Part shown: one piece after another, positions 10,084-18,451 of the stretch | How positions within the stretch are numbered: position 1 is the stretch's first letter | Layout: each line of letters begins with the position of its first letter | From: an uncultured Polaribacter sp. | Lineage (GTDB): Bacteria; Bacteroidota; Bacteroidia; Flavobacteriales; Flavobacteriaceae | Reading direction: 5' to 3' | DNA length: 64,000 nt | NCBI RefSeq assembly: GCF_947496195.1 | Contig: NZ_CANMBY010000001.1 | Coordinates: 1,240,001 to 1,304,000, forward strand | Made by a program: the position numbers and the translations under genes | The notes under the pieces: generated by a model | Databases searched by the model: none | Told to the model about the DNA's origin: nothing | Seen by the model: only the letters and a program-made list of their open reading frames with translations

Positions 10084-11175
10084 TTATGCTAATTCAGGTT
10101 TTTTTCCTAAAACTCCTAAATGTCTAAAATGCTCAATAATGGCTCTTCTTGTAGTTTCGTACTCATGATATGGCAAATTAAACTCTTTTGCAGTTTCTTT
10201 TACAATTTTAGCTAATTTGCTATAATGTACATGAGAAATATGTGGAAAAATATGATGTTCAACTTGATGATTTAAACCACCTGTATAAAAGTTTATCAAC
10301 CAGTTACTAGGAGCAAAGTTAGCAGTTGTATATAATTGATGGACTGCCCAAGTATGTTCTAAATTTCCATTTTTATCTGGTGCTGGTGTTTCTGTTTTTG
10401 GTACAATATGAGCCAATTGAAATATTAAACTCAAAATCATACCTGCAGTATAGTGCATAACAAAAAAACCAATTAAAACTTTCCACCAAGCAATGTCTAA
10501 AACTGCTATTGGTAATACTATCCAAAGAGAATAATAAATTAGTTTAGAAATTACCAATTTTGTCCATTCTGTTGTTGGGTTTGGAAACTCACCATAAGAT
10601 AATTTCCTTTTTAAATACCTATGCATTTGTTTTACATCTGTAGTAATTGCCCAATTAATAGTTAACAAACCATATAAAAAAATAGAATAATATTTTTGGA
10701 TTTTATGAATCTTTAACCATTTTGCATGCTTAGAAAAACGCATAATTCTACCTGCATCTAAATCTTCATCATGGTCTTGAATATTTGTAAAAGTATGGTG
10801 TAAAACATTGTGTTGTACTTTCCAATTGTAAACGTTTCCAGCAAGAATGTAAATACTACTCCCCATTAATTTGTTTACCCATTTTCTTTTAGAAAAAGAT
10901 TCGTGGTTAGCATCGTGCATTACATTCATACCTACACCTGCCATACCAATTCCTGTAACTACCATTAATAAGACCATAACCCATTGAGGCATAGATACTG
11001 TAAGTACTAAAATAAAAGGCACTAAAAAAGTAGCAAACATTAATATTGCTTTAGAGTAAAGCTTCCAATTACCAGTTCTATTTACATTATTTTCTTTAAA
11101 ATAATTATTTACCCTTTTGTTTAAGGTTCTAAAAAACTTAGCTTTATCTACTCTAGAAAAATTGATTGTATTCAT
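10084..11175 (-). CDS. Membrane fatty acid desaturase (acyl-CoA/acyl-lipid type)
   Basis: A 363 aa integral membrane di-iron desaturase. The three histidine boxes are intact: HDANH at 87-91, HNVLHH at 122-127 and HQVEHH at 303-308. The glutamine-containing third box is that of front-end or linoleoyl-type desaturases. Hydrophobic segments precede box 1 (about residues 40-85) and lie between boxes 2 and 3 (around 165-185 and 210-250). It is likely to keep membrane lipids fluid in the cold. It is the first gene of an operon with aspC, transcribed away from rsmG. Regiospecificity cannot be read from the sequence. Confidence 0.9.
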   Translation of the reverse strand: MNTINFSRVDKAKFFRTLNKRVNNYFKENNVNRTGNWKLYSKAILMFATFLVPFILVLTVSMPQWVMVLLMVVTGIGMAGVGMNVMHDANHESFSKRKWVNKLMGSSIYILAGNVYNWKVQHNVLHHTFTNIQDHDEDLDAGRIMRFSKHAKWLKIHKIQKYYSIFLYGLLTINWAITTDVKQMHRYLKRKLSYGEFPNPTTEWTKLVISKLIYYSLWIVLPIAVLDIAWWKVLIGFFVMHYTAGMILSLIFQLAHIVPKTETPAPDKNGNLEHTWAVHQLYTTANFAPSNWLINFYTGGLNHQVEHHIFPHISHVHYSKLAKIVKETAKEFNLPYHEYETTRRAIIEHFRHLGVLGKKPELA

Positions 11176-11263
11176 ATATTGTATTATGATGTAAAAATAT
11201 AGATTTTAAAGTATATATTTCATAAACGATCAATTTTATTCTTAATTGTTTTCATATAACTCC

Positions 11264-11271
11264 TATTTTTG
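11264..11271 (+). promoter_or_regulatory. -7 promoter element of rsmG
   Basis: TATTTTTG fits TAnnTTTG and ends 19 nt before the ATG at 11291. It lies inside the in-frame extension that begins at TTG 11246, so it argues against that longer start. Confidence 0.6.
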
Positions 11272-11290
11272 CATTGGTAAATATTTTTTC

Positions 11291-11923
11291 ATGGAAATCA
11301 TACACAAATACTTTAAAAATTTAAGTGACACTCAAATAGAGCAGTTTTCAAAACTTCAAGAGTTATATGAAGATTGGAACCTTAAAATTAATGTAGTTTC
11401 TAGAAAAGATATAGACGAGTTGTATTTAAGACATGTTTTACACTCTTTAGGTATTGCAAAAGTGATGCAGTTTATGCCTGACACAAAGGTTATGGATGTT
11501 GGAACTGGAGGTGGTTTTCCTGGCATTCCTTTAGCGATTTTATTTCCAGAAACACAGTTTCATTTGGTAGATTCTATAGGTAAAAAGATAAAAGTAGTAA
11601 ATGAAGTGGTAGAAGGTTTAGGTTTAGAAAACGTAAAAACAACTCATGGAAGAGTAGAAGAGGTTAATGATACTTACGACTTTATAGTAAGCAGGGCAGT
11701 TGCACAAATGGAGACCTTTGTAAGATGGACAAAAGGTAAAATTTCTAAAAAACAGAATCACGAATTAAAAAACGGAATTCTCTATTTAAAAGGAGGGGAT
11801 TTATCTGAAGAGTTAAAAAAATATACTACTGCAACTATTTATGATTTACCAAACTATTTTGATGAACCTTTTTTTGAAACTAAAAAAGTAGTGCATTTAC
11901 CTATGAAATTTAAAAGTAAATAA
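11291..11923 (+). CDS. rsmG: 16S rRNA (guanine(527)-N7)-methyltransferase
   Basis: RsmG (GidB) methylates G527 of 16S rRNA using S-adenosylmethionine. With the ATG at 11291 it is 210 aa, the usual length. The SAM-binding motif I reads VMDVGTGGGFPGIPLA near residue 68, and the motif around SRAVAQ later is also typical. The frame stays open upstream to a TTG at 11246, but that stretch holds the likely -7 element and the ATG gives the normal N-terminus. It meets the convergent DUF3667 gene with a 4-nt gap. Confidence 0.95.
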   Translation: MEIIHKYFKNLSDTQIEQFSKLQELYEDWNLKINVVSRKDIDELYLRHVLHSLGIAKVMQFMPDTKVMDVGTGGGFPGIPLAILFPETQFHLVDSIGKKIKVVNEVVEGLGLENVKTTHGRVEEVNDTYDFIVSRAVAQMETFVRWTKGKISKKQNHELKNGILYLKGGDLSEELKKYTTATIYDLPNYFDEPFFETKKVVHLPMKFKSK

Positions 11924-11927
11924 TTTT

Positions 11928-12785
11928 TTAGAGATCAAACTTTATAATTCCTAAAAACCCTAAAAGAATTCCAATAGCTATTGTCAATATAATTATTGTT
12001 ACAAAAACTACAGCTAGACCAAATAAAAATCTAAAGAGTTTTTTAATACTTTGCCAAAGAGTTAACTTAAAAAATTTGCCTAGTACATACATATAATAAA
12101 ATATATATATAAATGTACTAACAAAGTAAATTGAAGGGTGTATAACTATCGCAAAGAAAAATAAGATTAATGTTAAATAAGTAAGAAAACCATACAGAAA
12201 AGCATTAATAACTAAATGCTCACCAAAATTATAAGGTTTCCAAAATGTCCATTTGCTTAAAACTGCAAACAATAATAAAAAAACAAAGGTGAGTAAGTTT
12301 AAATAACGAAGCATAAATTCAATCATACCTTTATTAAACTTTAATTGCATTTGAGCAGATTGTTGCTCAACTTTTAGTTTTTTTAATTGTTCTTCTGATA
12401 AATTTTTTAATGAGGCAATGTCTAAGTTTGCTTTTTCTTGAAGTGCTTCTATTTGACTTGAGTTCATTGTTTGATTAATTTCAATGAAATCATCAGCAAA
12501 ATAATTAAATACCAATAAAGAAATACCAGCAGCAATTGCTAAAAAAGAAAACGGATTCATGTAACGTTTTCTTACACCATTTAAATAATCGTGTAATAAT
12601 AATTCTGGCTGACGAGCAACAGTTCTAAGAGTTATAAAAAAACGACTATCAAAACCAAAAACATTTACAAAAACATCTAATAATAAAGATTTAAAAGTGA
12701 TGCGATTTACAACCACTTTAGCTCCACAATTATTACAAAAGTTAGCTTTTTCTGGTAGATTATTTAGACAGTTTTTACATTCCAT
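11928..12785 (-). CDS. DUF3667 zinc-ribbon integral membrane protein
   Basis: A 285 aa protein of the DUF3667 family, function unknown. A short N-terminal zinc ribbon (CKNC then CNNC, residues 3-20) is followed by an amphipathic region, then by about five hydrophobic segments, with a charged, glutamine-rich coil near the middle (KLKVEQQSAQMQLKF). The ATG at 12785 puts the zinc ribbon at the very N-terminus, as in relatives; an upstream in-frame start at 12869 lies inside lysS and before a -7 element, so it is rejected. It follows lysS on the same strand. Confidence 0.8.
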   Translation of the reverse strand: MECKNCLNNLPEKANFCNNCGAKVVVNRITFKSLLLDVFVNVFGFDSRFFITLRTVARQPELLLHDYLNGVRKRYMNPFSFLAIAAGISLLVFNYFADDFIEINQTMNSSQIEALQEKANLDIASLKNLSEEQLKKLKVEQQSAQMQLKFNKGMIEFMLRYLNLLTFVFLLLFAVLSKWTFWKPYNFGEHLVINAFLYGFLTYLTLILFFFAIVIHPSIYFVSTFIYIFYYMYVLGKFFKLTLWQSIKKLFRFLFGLAVVFVTIIILTIAIGILLGFLGIIKFDL

Positions 12786-12790
12786 ATAAT

Positions 12791-12798
12791 CAAAGATA
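12791..12798 (-). promoter_or_regulatory. -7 promoter element before the DUF3667 gene
   Basis: On the minus strand this reads TATCTTTG, a full match to TAnnTTTG, ending only 5 nt before the ATG at 12785. A transcript from here would be leaderless or nearly so. Confidence 0.5.
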
Positions 12799-12852
12799 AA
12801 AAAAGGAACTACATTTCTGTTATTCCTTCTTAAATATTTTAAAGACAGTTTA

Positions 12853-14550
12853 TTAAAGAGCTTCAACAAACAAACCTTCGTCTGTTTTAGAAACTTTAGC
12901 CACTTCTTTTTTAGTTAAGCCTTTAATAGTTTTATCCCATTTCTTATTTGATAAACCAGATTGGGTTTTTAAAGCAGATAAATCAATTTTTTCTGCTTTT
13001 GTAATAATGGCTAAAACTGCTTTTTCCTCATCATTCAATTCTACAGAAGGAGCTTTTTTCTCTGGTCTCATTTGAGGGAAAAATAATACTTCTTGTATAG
13101 ATTGATTATTGGTTAAAAACATGATTAATCTATCCATACCAATTCCCATACCAGAAGTTGGTGGCATACCATACTCTAAAGCACGTAAGAAATCATGATC
13201 TATAAATTCTGTTGCTTCATCATCACCTTTGGCTGCTAATTTTAATTGATGTTCAAAACGTTCACGTTGGTCAATTGGGTCATTCAACTCAGAATATGCG
13301 TTTGCAATTTCTTTACCACAAACCATTAACTCAAAACGTTCTGTTAGTTCTGGGTTTTCTCTGTGCTCTTTGCAAAGAGGTGACATTTCTTTTGGATAAT
13401 CTGTAATAAATGTAGGTTGAATGTAATTACCTTCACATTTTTCACCAAAAATTTCATCAATTAATTTTCCTTTACCCATGGTTTCATCAACCTCAATATC
13501 CATAGCTTTAGCAGCTTCTCTAATTTCAGCTTCTGTTTTGTTATAAATATCAAAACCAGTAAATTCTAGAATAGAATCACGCATTGTAATTCTCTTATAT
13601 GGAGCTTTAAAGTTTATTTTATGTTTACCAAATGTAGTTTCTGTTGTTCCGTTTACAGCTGTAGCACAATGTTCTAATAAACGTTCACAGAAGTCCATCA
13701 TCCAATTGTAATCTTTATAAGATACATAGATTTCCATAGCTGTGAATTCAGGATTATGAGTTCTATCCATACCTTCATTTCTGAAGTTTTTAGAGAATTC
13801 ATACACGCCATCAAATCCACCAACAATTAGTCTTTTTAGATATAATTCGTTAGCAATTCTCATATATAAAGGAATATCTAATGAGTTATGATGTGTTACA
13901 AAAGGTCTAGCAGCAGCACCACCAGGAATTGGCTGTAATACAGGAGTTTCTACTTCAAAATAACCAGCGTTATTAAAGAAAGAACGCATTGCATTAAACA
14001 ATTTTGTTCTTTTTACAAATACTTCTTTAACATGTGGGTTAACCACTAAATCTGCATAACGTTGTCTGTACCTTAGTTCTGGGTCATTAAAAGCATCATA
14101 TGTATTACCATCTGCATCTACTTTTGGTAATGGTAAAGGTTTTAAAGCTTTAGAAAGAATTTTAAACTCTTTTACCATTACTGTTTTTTCACCAACTTTG
14201 GTTGTAAAAAGTGTACCAGTAATTCCTATAAAATCACCTATATCTAATAATTTTTTATAAACATCATTGTACAAGGTTTTATCTTCTCCTGTACAAATTT
14301 CATCACGATTAAAATAGACTTGTATTCTTCCTTCACCATCTTGTAATTCAGCAAAAGAAGCTTTACCTTGTATACGTCTAGACATTAATCTACCTGCAAT
14401 AATCACCTGTTTATCTTCAGCAAAGTTTTCTTTAATTGTTTTAGAGCTTGCATCTACAGGAAATAAATCTGCAGGATAAGGATTAATACCTAAAGCTCTT
14501 AATTTTGCTAACTTTTCTCTACGTACAACTTCTTGTTCTGATAATTGCAT
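12853..14550 (-). CDS. lysS: Lysyl-tRNA synthetase, class II
   Basis: LysS charges tRNA-Lys in the cytoplasm. At 565 aa it has the N-terminal OB-fold anticodon-binding domain (about residues 55-160), the class II catalytic core with motif 2 (FRNEGMDRTHNPEF) and motif 3 (GMGIGMDRL), and an extra C-terminal stretch of about 60 residues after the usual end (FFPQMRPE), which is common in Bacteroidota LysRS. The ATG at 14550 gives the family start MQLSEQE; the ORF stays open to 14595, but the promoter lies in between. Promoter-proximal gene, possibly reading into the DUF3667 gene. Confidence 0.96.
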   Translation of the reverse strand: MQLSEQEVVRREKLAKLRALGINPYPADLFPVDASSKTIKENFAEDKQVIIAGRLMSRRIQGKASFAELQDGEGRIQVYFNRDEICTGEDKTLYNDVYKKLLDIGDFIGITGTLFTTKVGEKTVMVKEFKILSKALKPLPLPKVDADGNTYDAFNDPELRYRQRYADLVVNPHVKEVFVKRTKLFNAMRSFFNNAGYFEVETPVLQPIPGGAAARPFVTHHNSLDIPLYMRIANELYLKRLIVGGFDGVYEFSKNFRNEGMDRTHNPEFTAMEIYVSYKDYNWMMDFCERLLEHCATAVNGTTETTFGKHKINFKAPYKRITMRDSILEFTGFDIYNKTEAEIREAAKAMDIEVDETMGKGKLIDEIFGEKCEGNYIQPTFITDYPKEMSPLCKEHRENPELTERFELMVCGKEIANAYSELNDPIDQRERFEHQLKLAAKGDDEATEFIDHDFLRALEYGMPPTSGMGIGMDRLIMFLTNNQSIQEVLFFPQMRPEKKAPSVELNDEEKAVLAIITKAEKIDLSALKTQSGLSNKKWDKTIKGLTKKEVAKVSKTDEGLFVEAL

Positions 14551-14584
14551 TTGGTGTATAATTTCTAATGTTAAATAAAGAGTG

Positions 14585-14614
14585 CAAAGATACAATGTAT
14601 AGGCAAATAGACAA
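14585..14614 (-). promoter_or_regulatory. Promoter of lysS, TTG-N19-TATCTTTG
   Basis: On the minus strand a -33 type TTG is followed after 19 nt by TATCTTTG (14592 down to 14585). The expected start of transcription is about 30 nt before the lysS ATG. Both elements and the spacing fit the Bacteroidota housekeeping sigma factor. Confidence 0.7.
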
Positions 14615-14667
14615 TTCCGATAACAGCAAAAAAAGTGATATTTATTTTTAGATATGTAAAAACAACG

Positions 14668-14675
14668 TATATTTG
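14668..14675 (+). promoter_or_regulatory. -7 promoter element of the candidate small RNA
   Basis: TATATTTG, a full match to TAnnTTTG, on the plus strand, divergent from lysS. A TTTG at -33 is not seen; the best there is a T-rich stretch. Confidence 0.5.
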
Positions 14676-14785
14676 CTCATCACTTTTTGTTAGAGTGATA
14701 AAGTTGTGTTGTTTTGGCACTTTCGTAAAAGTGTCGTGGTTTTGTTAACCAATGGAAAGCTTCCCTATTTTGGGACGCTTTTTTT
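14676..14785 (+). ncRNA. Candidate structured small RNA, about 105 nt
   Basis: Between divergent lysS and the 3' end of the DUF4407 gene lies a non-coding stretch that starts after a full -7 element and ends in a good terminator. Three hairpins precede the terminator: ATCACT/AGTGAT at 14679-14699, a strong 8-bp stem GGCACTTT-CGTA-AAAGTGTC at 14716-14735, and TGGTT/AACCA at 14737-14751. No open frame of useful length exists on this strand. It lacks the GGAA-tetraloop signature region of bacterial SRP RNA, and is too short and different for 6S, tmRNA or RNase P. Whether it belongs to an existing Rfam family is not known to me. Confidence 0.55.
14757..14785 (+). terminator. Rho-independent terminator of the candidate small RNA
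   Basis: AAGC-T-TCCC pairs with GGGA-C-GCTT (one internal mismatch) around TATTTT, then seven T. The T run ends 3 nt before the stop codon of the convergent DUF4407 gene. On the minus strand no T run follows, so it is oriented for the plus strand. Confidence 0.8.
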
Positions 14786-14788
14786 GTT

Positions 14789-15889
14789 TTACAACATTTT
14801 TTGTTGCTTTTTGTAAAATGCTTCTGCTTGAATTTTCATTAATTCTCTAGCCATTTTTTCTTTATAGCTTACTAATTCTTCATCTTGAGTTAAATCTTTA
14901 TAAACACTATTGTCTATACTAATATCTGCTTGTAGCATTTTTTCTCTTTGCTGTACTTGCTGCTTAACCCAGGTTTTAATAGCAGATTCACGTTCTTCTA
15001 GTTTAAAATCATATTCGCCTTTTGGGGCTAATAATTTTGCTATAATTGGTGATGTTTCTATAGCCAAAAACAACAAGAATATAAAGAAGGATGTAAAAAA
15101 GGGAAGTTTACCTAAAACGTTTATTCTAGCCATTAATCCATCAAAATTAGAAATAATAGGTTTTGATGCTTTTTCTGCTAATTTTTGATTTTCTTGTAAA
15201 GTTAAAATAGCTTTTTCTTTTTGATTTATTTTTACTTGATTCTCTTTTTTTAATTGATTTAATGCTAATAAAGAAGCATCATGTTTTGCTCTTTTTTCTG
15301 CATAAACAGGTCCTTTTCCAAGTTTTTTTGTTCCTTTCCTTCCTTCAGCTTCTGCTATATATGTTTCATATAATGCATCAGTTTCAATTTCTTTATTACT
15401 AATTTCTTGCTTTAAATTGTTAATTTCTGAATTAATTTTTGCAATTTCTGGACTAAACTGTTGTGCAATTTCTGTCTTGTTATTTAAAGTCATTTGGTTT
15501 TTTTCAGATAATAAAACTTGATTGATTTCTTTTTCAAATAACTTTAGTTCTAGGGGTTTTGATATAACAACAGCAATAATAATAGCCAAAATAATTCTTG
15601 GGGTTGCTTGTGCTACTTCTTTCCATTTAGAGTCAGATTTTTTAATGGTAGATACAATAAAACGATCTAAATTAAATATGAGTAAACCCCAAATTAATCC
15701 AAAGAAAATAGCAGCATATAGGTTGTCAAAAACAGTATACAAAGCATAAGAACCTGCTATGGTTGCCATAACTGCAGTAAAAAAAACAGTAGCACCAATA
15801 CCTACATATTTATTTTGTTCGCCATTTGCACATTCATTAATTAAGTTTTTATCAACTCCAGAACAGGTAAGAAAGAAATTTTTAAGCAC
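14789..15889 (-). CDS. DUF4407 domain membrane protein
   Basis: A 366 aa protein of the DUF4407 family, function unknown. Hydrophobic segments lie at about residues 28-50, 55-75, 93-112 and near 265-285. Between the third and fourth is a long alpha-helical, charged coiled coil (about residues 120-240) with motifs such as KINSEINNLKQEISN; another charged helix forms the C-terminus. The start is GTG. The layout, paired N-terminal helices plus an extended coil, suggests a structural or scaffold role at the inner membrane, but this is inference. It has its own upstream space of 84 nt to the blaR-like gene terminator. Confidence 0.8.
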   Translation of the reverse strand: MLKNFFLTCSGVDKNLINECANGEQNKYVGIGATVFFTAVMATIAGSYALYTVFDNLYAAIFFGLIWGLLIFNLDRFIVSTIKKSDSKWKEVAQATPRIILAIIIAVVISKPLELKLFEKEINQVLLSEKNQMTLNNKTEIAQQFSPEIAKINSEINNLKQEISNKEIETDALYETYIAEAEGRKGTKKLGKGPVYAEKRAKHDASLLALNQLKKENQVKINQKEKAILTLQENQKLAEKASKPIISNFDGLMARINVLGKLPFFTSFFIFLLFLAIETSPIIAKLLAPKGEYDFKLEERESAIKTWVKQQVQQREKMLQADISIDNSVYKDLTQDEELVSYKEKMARELMKIQAEAFYKKQQKML

Positions 15890-15942
15890 GTTTTTGTATG
15901 TATTTGTTTAAATACAACGTTTTTAAAGTGAATTTGTTACAT

Positions 15943-15970
15943 AAAAAAACCTCGAATTTTCGAGGTTTTT
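15943..15970 (-). terminator. Rho-independent terminator of the blaI-blaR1-like operon
   Basis: A GC-rich stem CCTCGAA/TTCGAGG with flanking A and T runs, placed directly after the stop of the minus-strand BlaR1-like gene. Confidence 0.85.
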
Positions 15971-15973
15971 GTA

Positions 15974-18451
15974 TTATTTGCTTTTAGCTTCGACTATTTT
16001 TGATCCGTCCTTAAGTTTTCTAATATTGATACTTTTAATTTTATTTGTTTCAACATTACTCAATTGTTTATAAGTAATTTTTTTTCCGTCTAAAAAGTAA
16101 CTAACATTTTCTCTATTTTTCTTCTTTTCTTCTTCTGTAAGATTTTTTAATGCATTTACAAATGATTCTTCTTTTAAAGTTTTACTGCTGTTAAAAGTAA
16201 TTTTTGGTTTTACTTTTTTCTCAGGAATTGTATCTTTTACTTTTAAAGCACTTTTAACATTTTTACTTTTAATAATTTCTTTTTTTGGCTTTTTACTTTT
16301 TTTTGGAGCAGGAGGAATTTCATTTAAAGTATTACCAGTTCTTTTTTTCCAGTTTTCAAACTCCATTTTTGCTTTTTGCTTTTCTTCTTCAGAAGCATTC
16401 ATTGGAACAGGTGGAGGAGGAAATAACAATTTATCTTCTTCAGTTAAATCTTTTCTTAACTTATAAAATACAACATCATTTTTCATTAACCTTACATAAG
16501 GTTCTTGTGGATGAATAGGTCTTTTTACCTTTGATTTATTTTCTTTAGATAATCTAAAATAAAGAGAACCTAGTTCTGAAAATAAATTTTCTAAATGTTT
16601 TTGTCTTTTTGATAAGCTATTTACATAATGAGGCTTGCTATTTCTAACTGCTTCATAAGCATAATTAGCTTTTAAGTATTTTTCTAATTTATTATCTTTA
16701 AGTTCTTCAATATTTATATCATTAGTAAATCCAGTATTTGGATTGTCATCTTTAAACTCACAAAACAACTTATTTTTGTAAAATACTTTTTTGACATAAT
16801 TGTCTGGAATTATTTCACTTGCATTAGCTTTCTTAGACGAAATTTCTTTTCCTTTTTCATTTACTAAAAAGCCTTTTTTATTATAAAATTTAGTTTTTCC
16901 TCTTGTAATAACATAATAGAAAATATTTCCATTGATTTCTTTAAATCCAGTTTTTAATGAATTTATAAGAATAGGTTTTTCTAGATAAGATTGTTTAGAA
17001 CCATTACTGCTAGGTAAATTGTATTTCTTTTTATTTTCTTTAACCTCAATTACTTTTGGTTTTACTTCTTCTTCAACTTCTTCTATACCATGCTTTTCTT
17101 TTAGATATTTTAAAAAGTCATTTACTCTTTTTTGGGTTTTACTTTTAAAATATTGTTTTGTTTCTAAACTAGCTTGATATTCTTGAGGGAATCTTTTACT
17201 TCTTGCATTTTTATGAATAAAACTTATAAAATAATGACTAAAATCTGTCTTGTTGTATTTGTTTAAATCACTATTTTTAGCAACTTTTCCATTTATCCAA
17301 AGAGCATATTTTTCACTATTTTTTAATTCTTTAATTAATTTTGAAGTTGGTATTTTTTTCTTTGTTTTTAATGGTGGAGGAGGTACTAAACTTTTCTTTT
17401 CTTCTTGAGTTAATTCGTTATACTTTTTAGTTATACTTTTACCATTTTTATTTTTAAATGTATATCTACCTTTACTATATATATATTCTTTATACAATTT
17501 ATTATTGCTATAATCTAATTGATTATCAGCTATTTTTTCAGTAATAGTTTCAATAGGGATTTCTTTTTCTTCTACTATAACTTCTTGTGCTTCAACTCTT
17601 TCTGCAAAGAGGAAGAAAAATCCTGCTAATAACGGAATTACCGCCAGTTTTTTTAACAAGATTTTTGTTGGTGAACTTTGTATTGTCATCATTTTTAATC
17701 TCTTTTTTGTTACTAAATAATTCAAATTACTGGCCAAGTAATAATCGTTTTTCCAAGATGCTTTATTAATTAATAAATGCTGATATTGAAATGTGTTTTT
17801 ATGTTTTGTAATTACAGTTTCGTCTGCTAAATATTCATGATTTAATTGAATTGCTTTCTTTAAAAATATAAATAATGGATTTATCCAAAATACAACTTGC
17901 AAAAGCTCTATCAATAAAACATCAATAGTATGTTTTTGAGTAGCATGCGTTAATTCATGGGTAAATAATTCTTGTTCTACTTTTTCATTAAAATAGGCCT
18001 CTTTATTTATGAATATATAATTCCAAAATGTATGAGGTAAAATCTTATCATCAACCAAAACTAAAACAGCTTTTTGATAACTGATTTTTTTATTGAGATA
18101 TATTTTTCTGATGATTTTATATAAATTTATTCCAAATCGAATTAAAAATAATAATGATACAAAAACATAAACACCAATTATTATAGATAGATAATCGATA
18201 TTATTTTGTTCTATTATTACAGCATTGTTGTTGTTTTCTAAAACTGGCAAATAAGTTGATTCTGTCGCTTGTATAACTATAGGTTCAACATCAATAGTTA
18301 TTGAAGCAAAAGGAATTACAAATGAGAAAACAACTCCAATTAAAAGATAAAATCGATTAAAATGGTGCATTTTTTCTTTTTCTAAAATCAAATGATAAAA
18401 GAAAAGTATAAGTGCTAAACAAGCAGCAGATTTTAATAAATAGCTAATCAT
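15974..18451 (-). CDS. BlaR1/MecR1-type M56 membrane metallopeptidase with long repeat-containing periplasmic extension
   Basis: Predicted antirepressor sensor. Hydrophobic segments at residues about 3-18, 35-52, 88-106 and 270-285 surround a cytoplasmic M56 metallopeptidase domain with zinc motif HELTH at 165-169 and a downstream NHEYLADE. Family knowledge: such proteins cleave or trigger cleavage of a BlaI-type repressor after an external signal. The protein is 825 aa; the roughly 530-residue extension is not a penicillin-binding domain but holds two blocks each with LTxEE...PPPP (prolines near residues 355 and 677), an intervening domain with FSHYFISF and RFPQEYQ, and an end (YFLDGKKITYKQL) resembling a TonB-plug motif. 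The signal is unknown. It overlaps blaI by 8 nt. Confidence 0.87.
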   Translation of the reverse strand: MISYLLKSAACLALILFFYHLILEKEKMHHFNRFYLLIGVVFSFVIPFASITIDVEPIVIQATESTYLPVLENNNNAVIIEQNNIDYLSIIIGVYVFVSLLFLIRFGINLYKIIRKIYLNKKISYQKAVLVLVDDKILPHTFWNYIFINKEAYFNEKVEQELFTHELTHATQKHTIDVLLIELLQVVFWINPLFIFLKKAIQLNHEYLADETVITKHKNTFQYQHLLINKASWKNDYYLASNLNYLVTKKRLKMMTIQSSPTKILLKKLAVIPLLAGFFFLFAERVEAQEVIVEEKEIPIETITEKIADNQLDYSNNKLYKEYIYSKGRYTFKNKNGKSITKKYNELTQEEKKSLVPPPPLKTKKKIPTSKLIKELKNSEKYALWINGKVAKNSDLNKYNKTDFSHYFISFIHKNARSKRFPQEYQASLETKQYFKSKTQKRVNDFLKYLKEKHGIEEVEEEVKPKVIEVKENKKKYNLPSSNGSKQSYLEKPILINSLKTGFKEINGNIFYYVITRGKTKFYNKKGFLVNEKGKEISSKKANASEIIPDNYVKKVFYKNKLFCEFKDDNPNTGFTNDINIEELKDNKLEKYLKANYAYEAVRNSKPHYVNSLSKRQKHLENLFSELGSLYFRLSKENKSKVKRPIHPQEPYVRLMKNDVVFYKLRKDLTEEDKLLFPPPPVPMNASEEEKQKAKMEFENWKKRTGNTLNEIPPAPKKSKKPKKEIIKSKNVKSALKVKDTIPEKKVKPKITFNSSKTLKEESFVNALKNLTEEEKKKNRENVSYFLDGKKITYKQLSNVETNKIKSINIRKLKDGSKIVEAKSK

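Noticed and set aside
11246..11290. Longer rsmG starting at TTG 11246
   Set aside because: The stretch contains the TATTTTTG promoter element, and the ATG at 11291 gives the family-typical length and N-terminus. The same reasoning removes TTG 28132 for surE, TTG 56364 for coaX and the starts at 12869 and 14595 on the minus strand.
14676..14785. SRP (4.5S) RNA for the small transcript
   Set aside because: The region lacks the conserved helix 8 sequence with the GGAA-type tetraloop and its flanking internal loops.
15900..15915. Small inverted repeat GTATTT-GTTT-AAATAC upstream of the DUF4407 gene as an operator
   Set aside because: Six-bp A/T-rich arms, no second copy, and no identifiable promoter arrangement around it.
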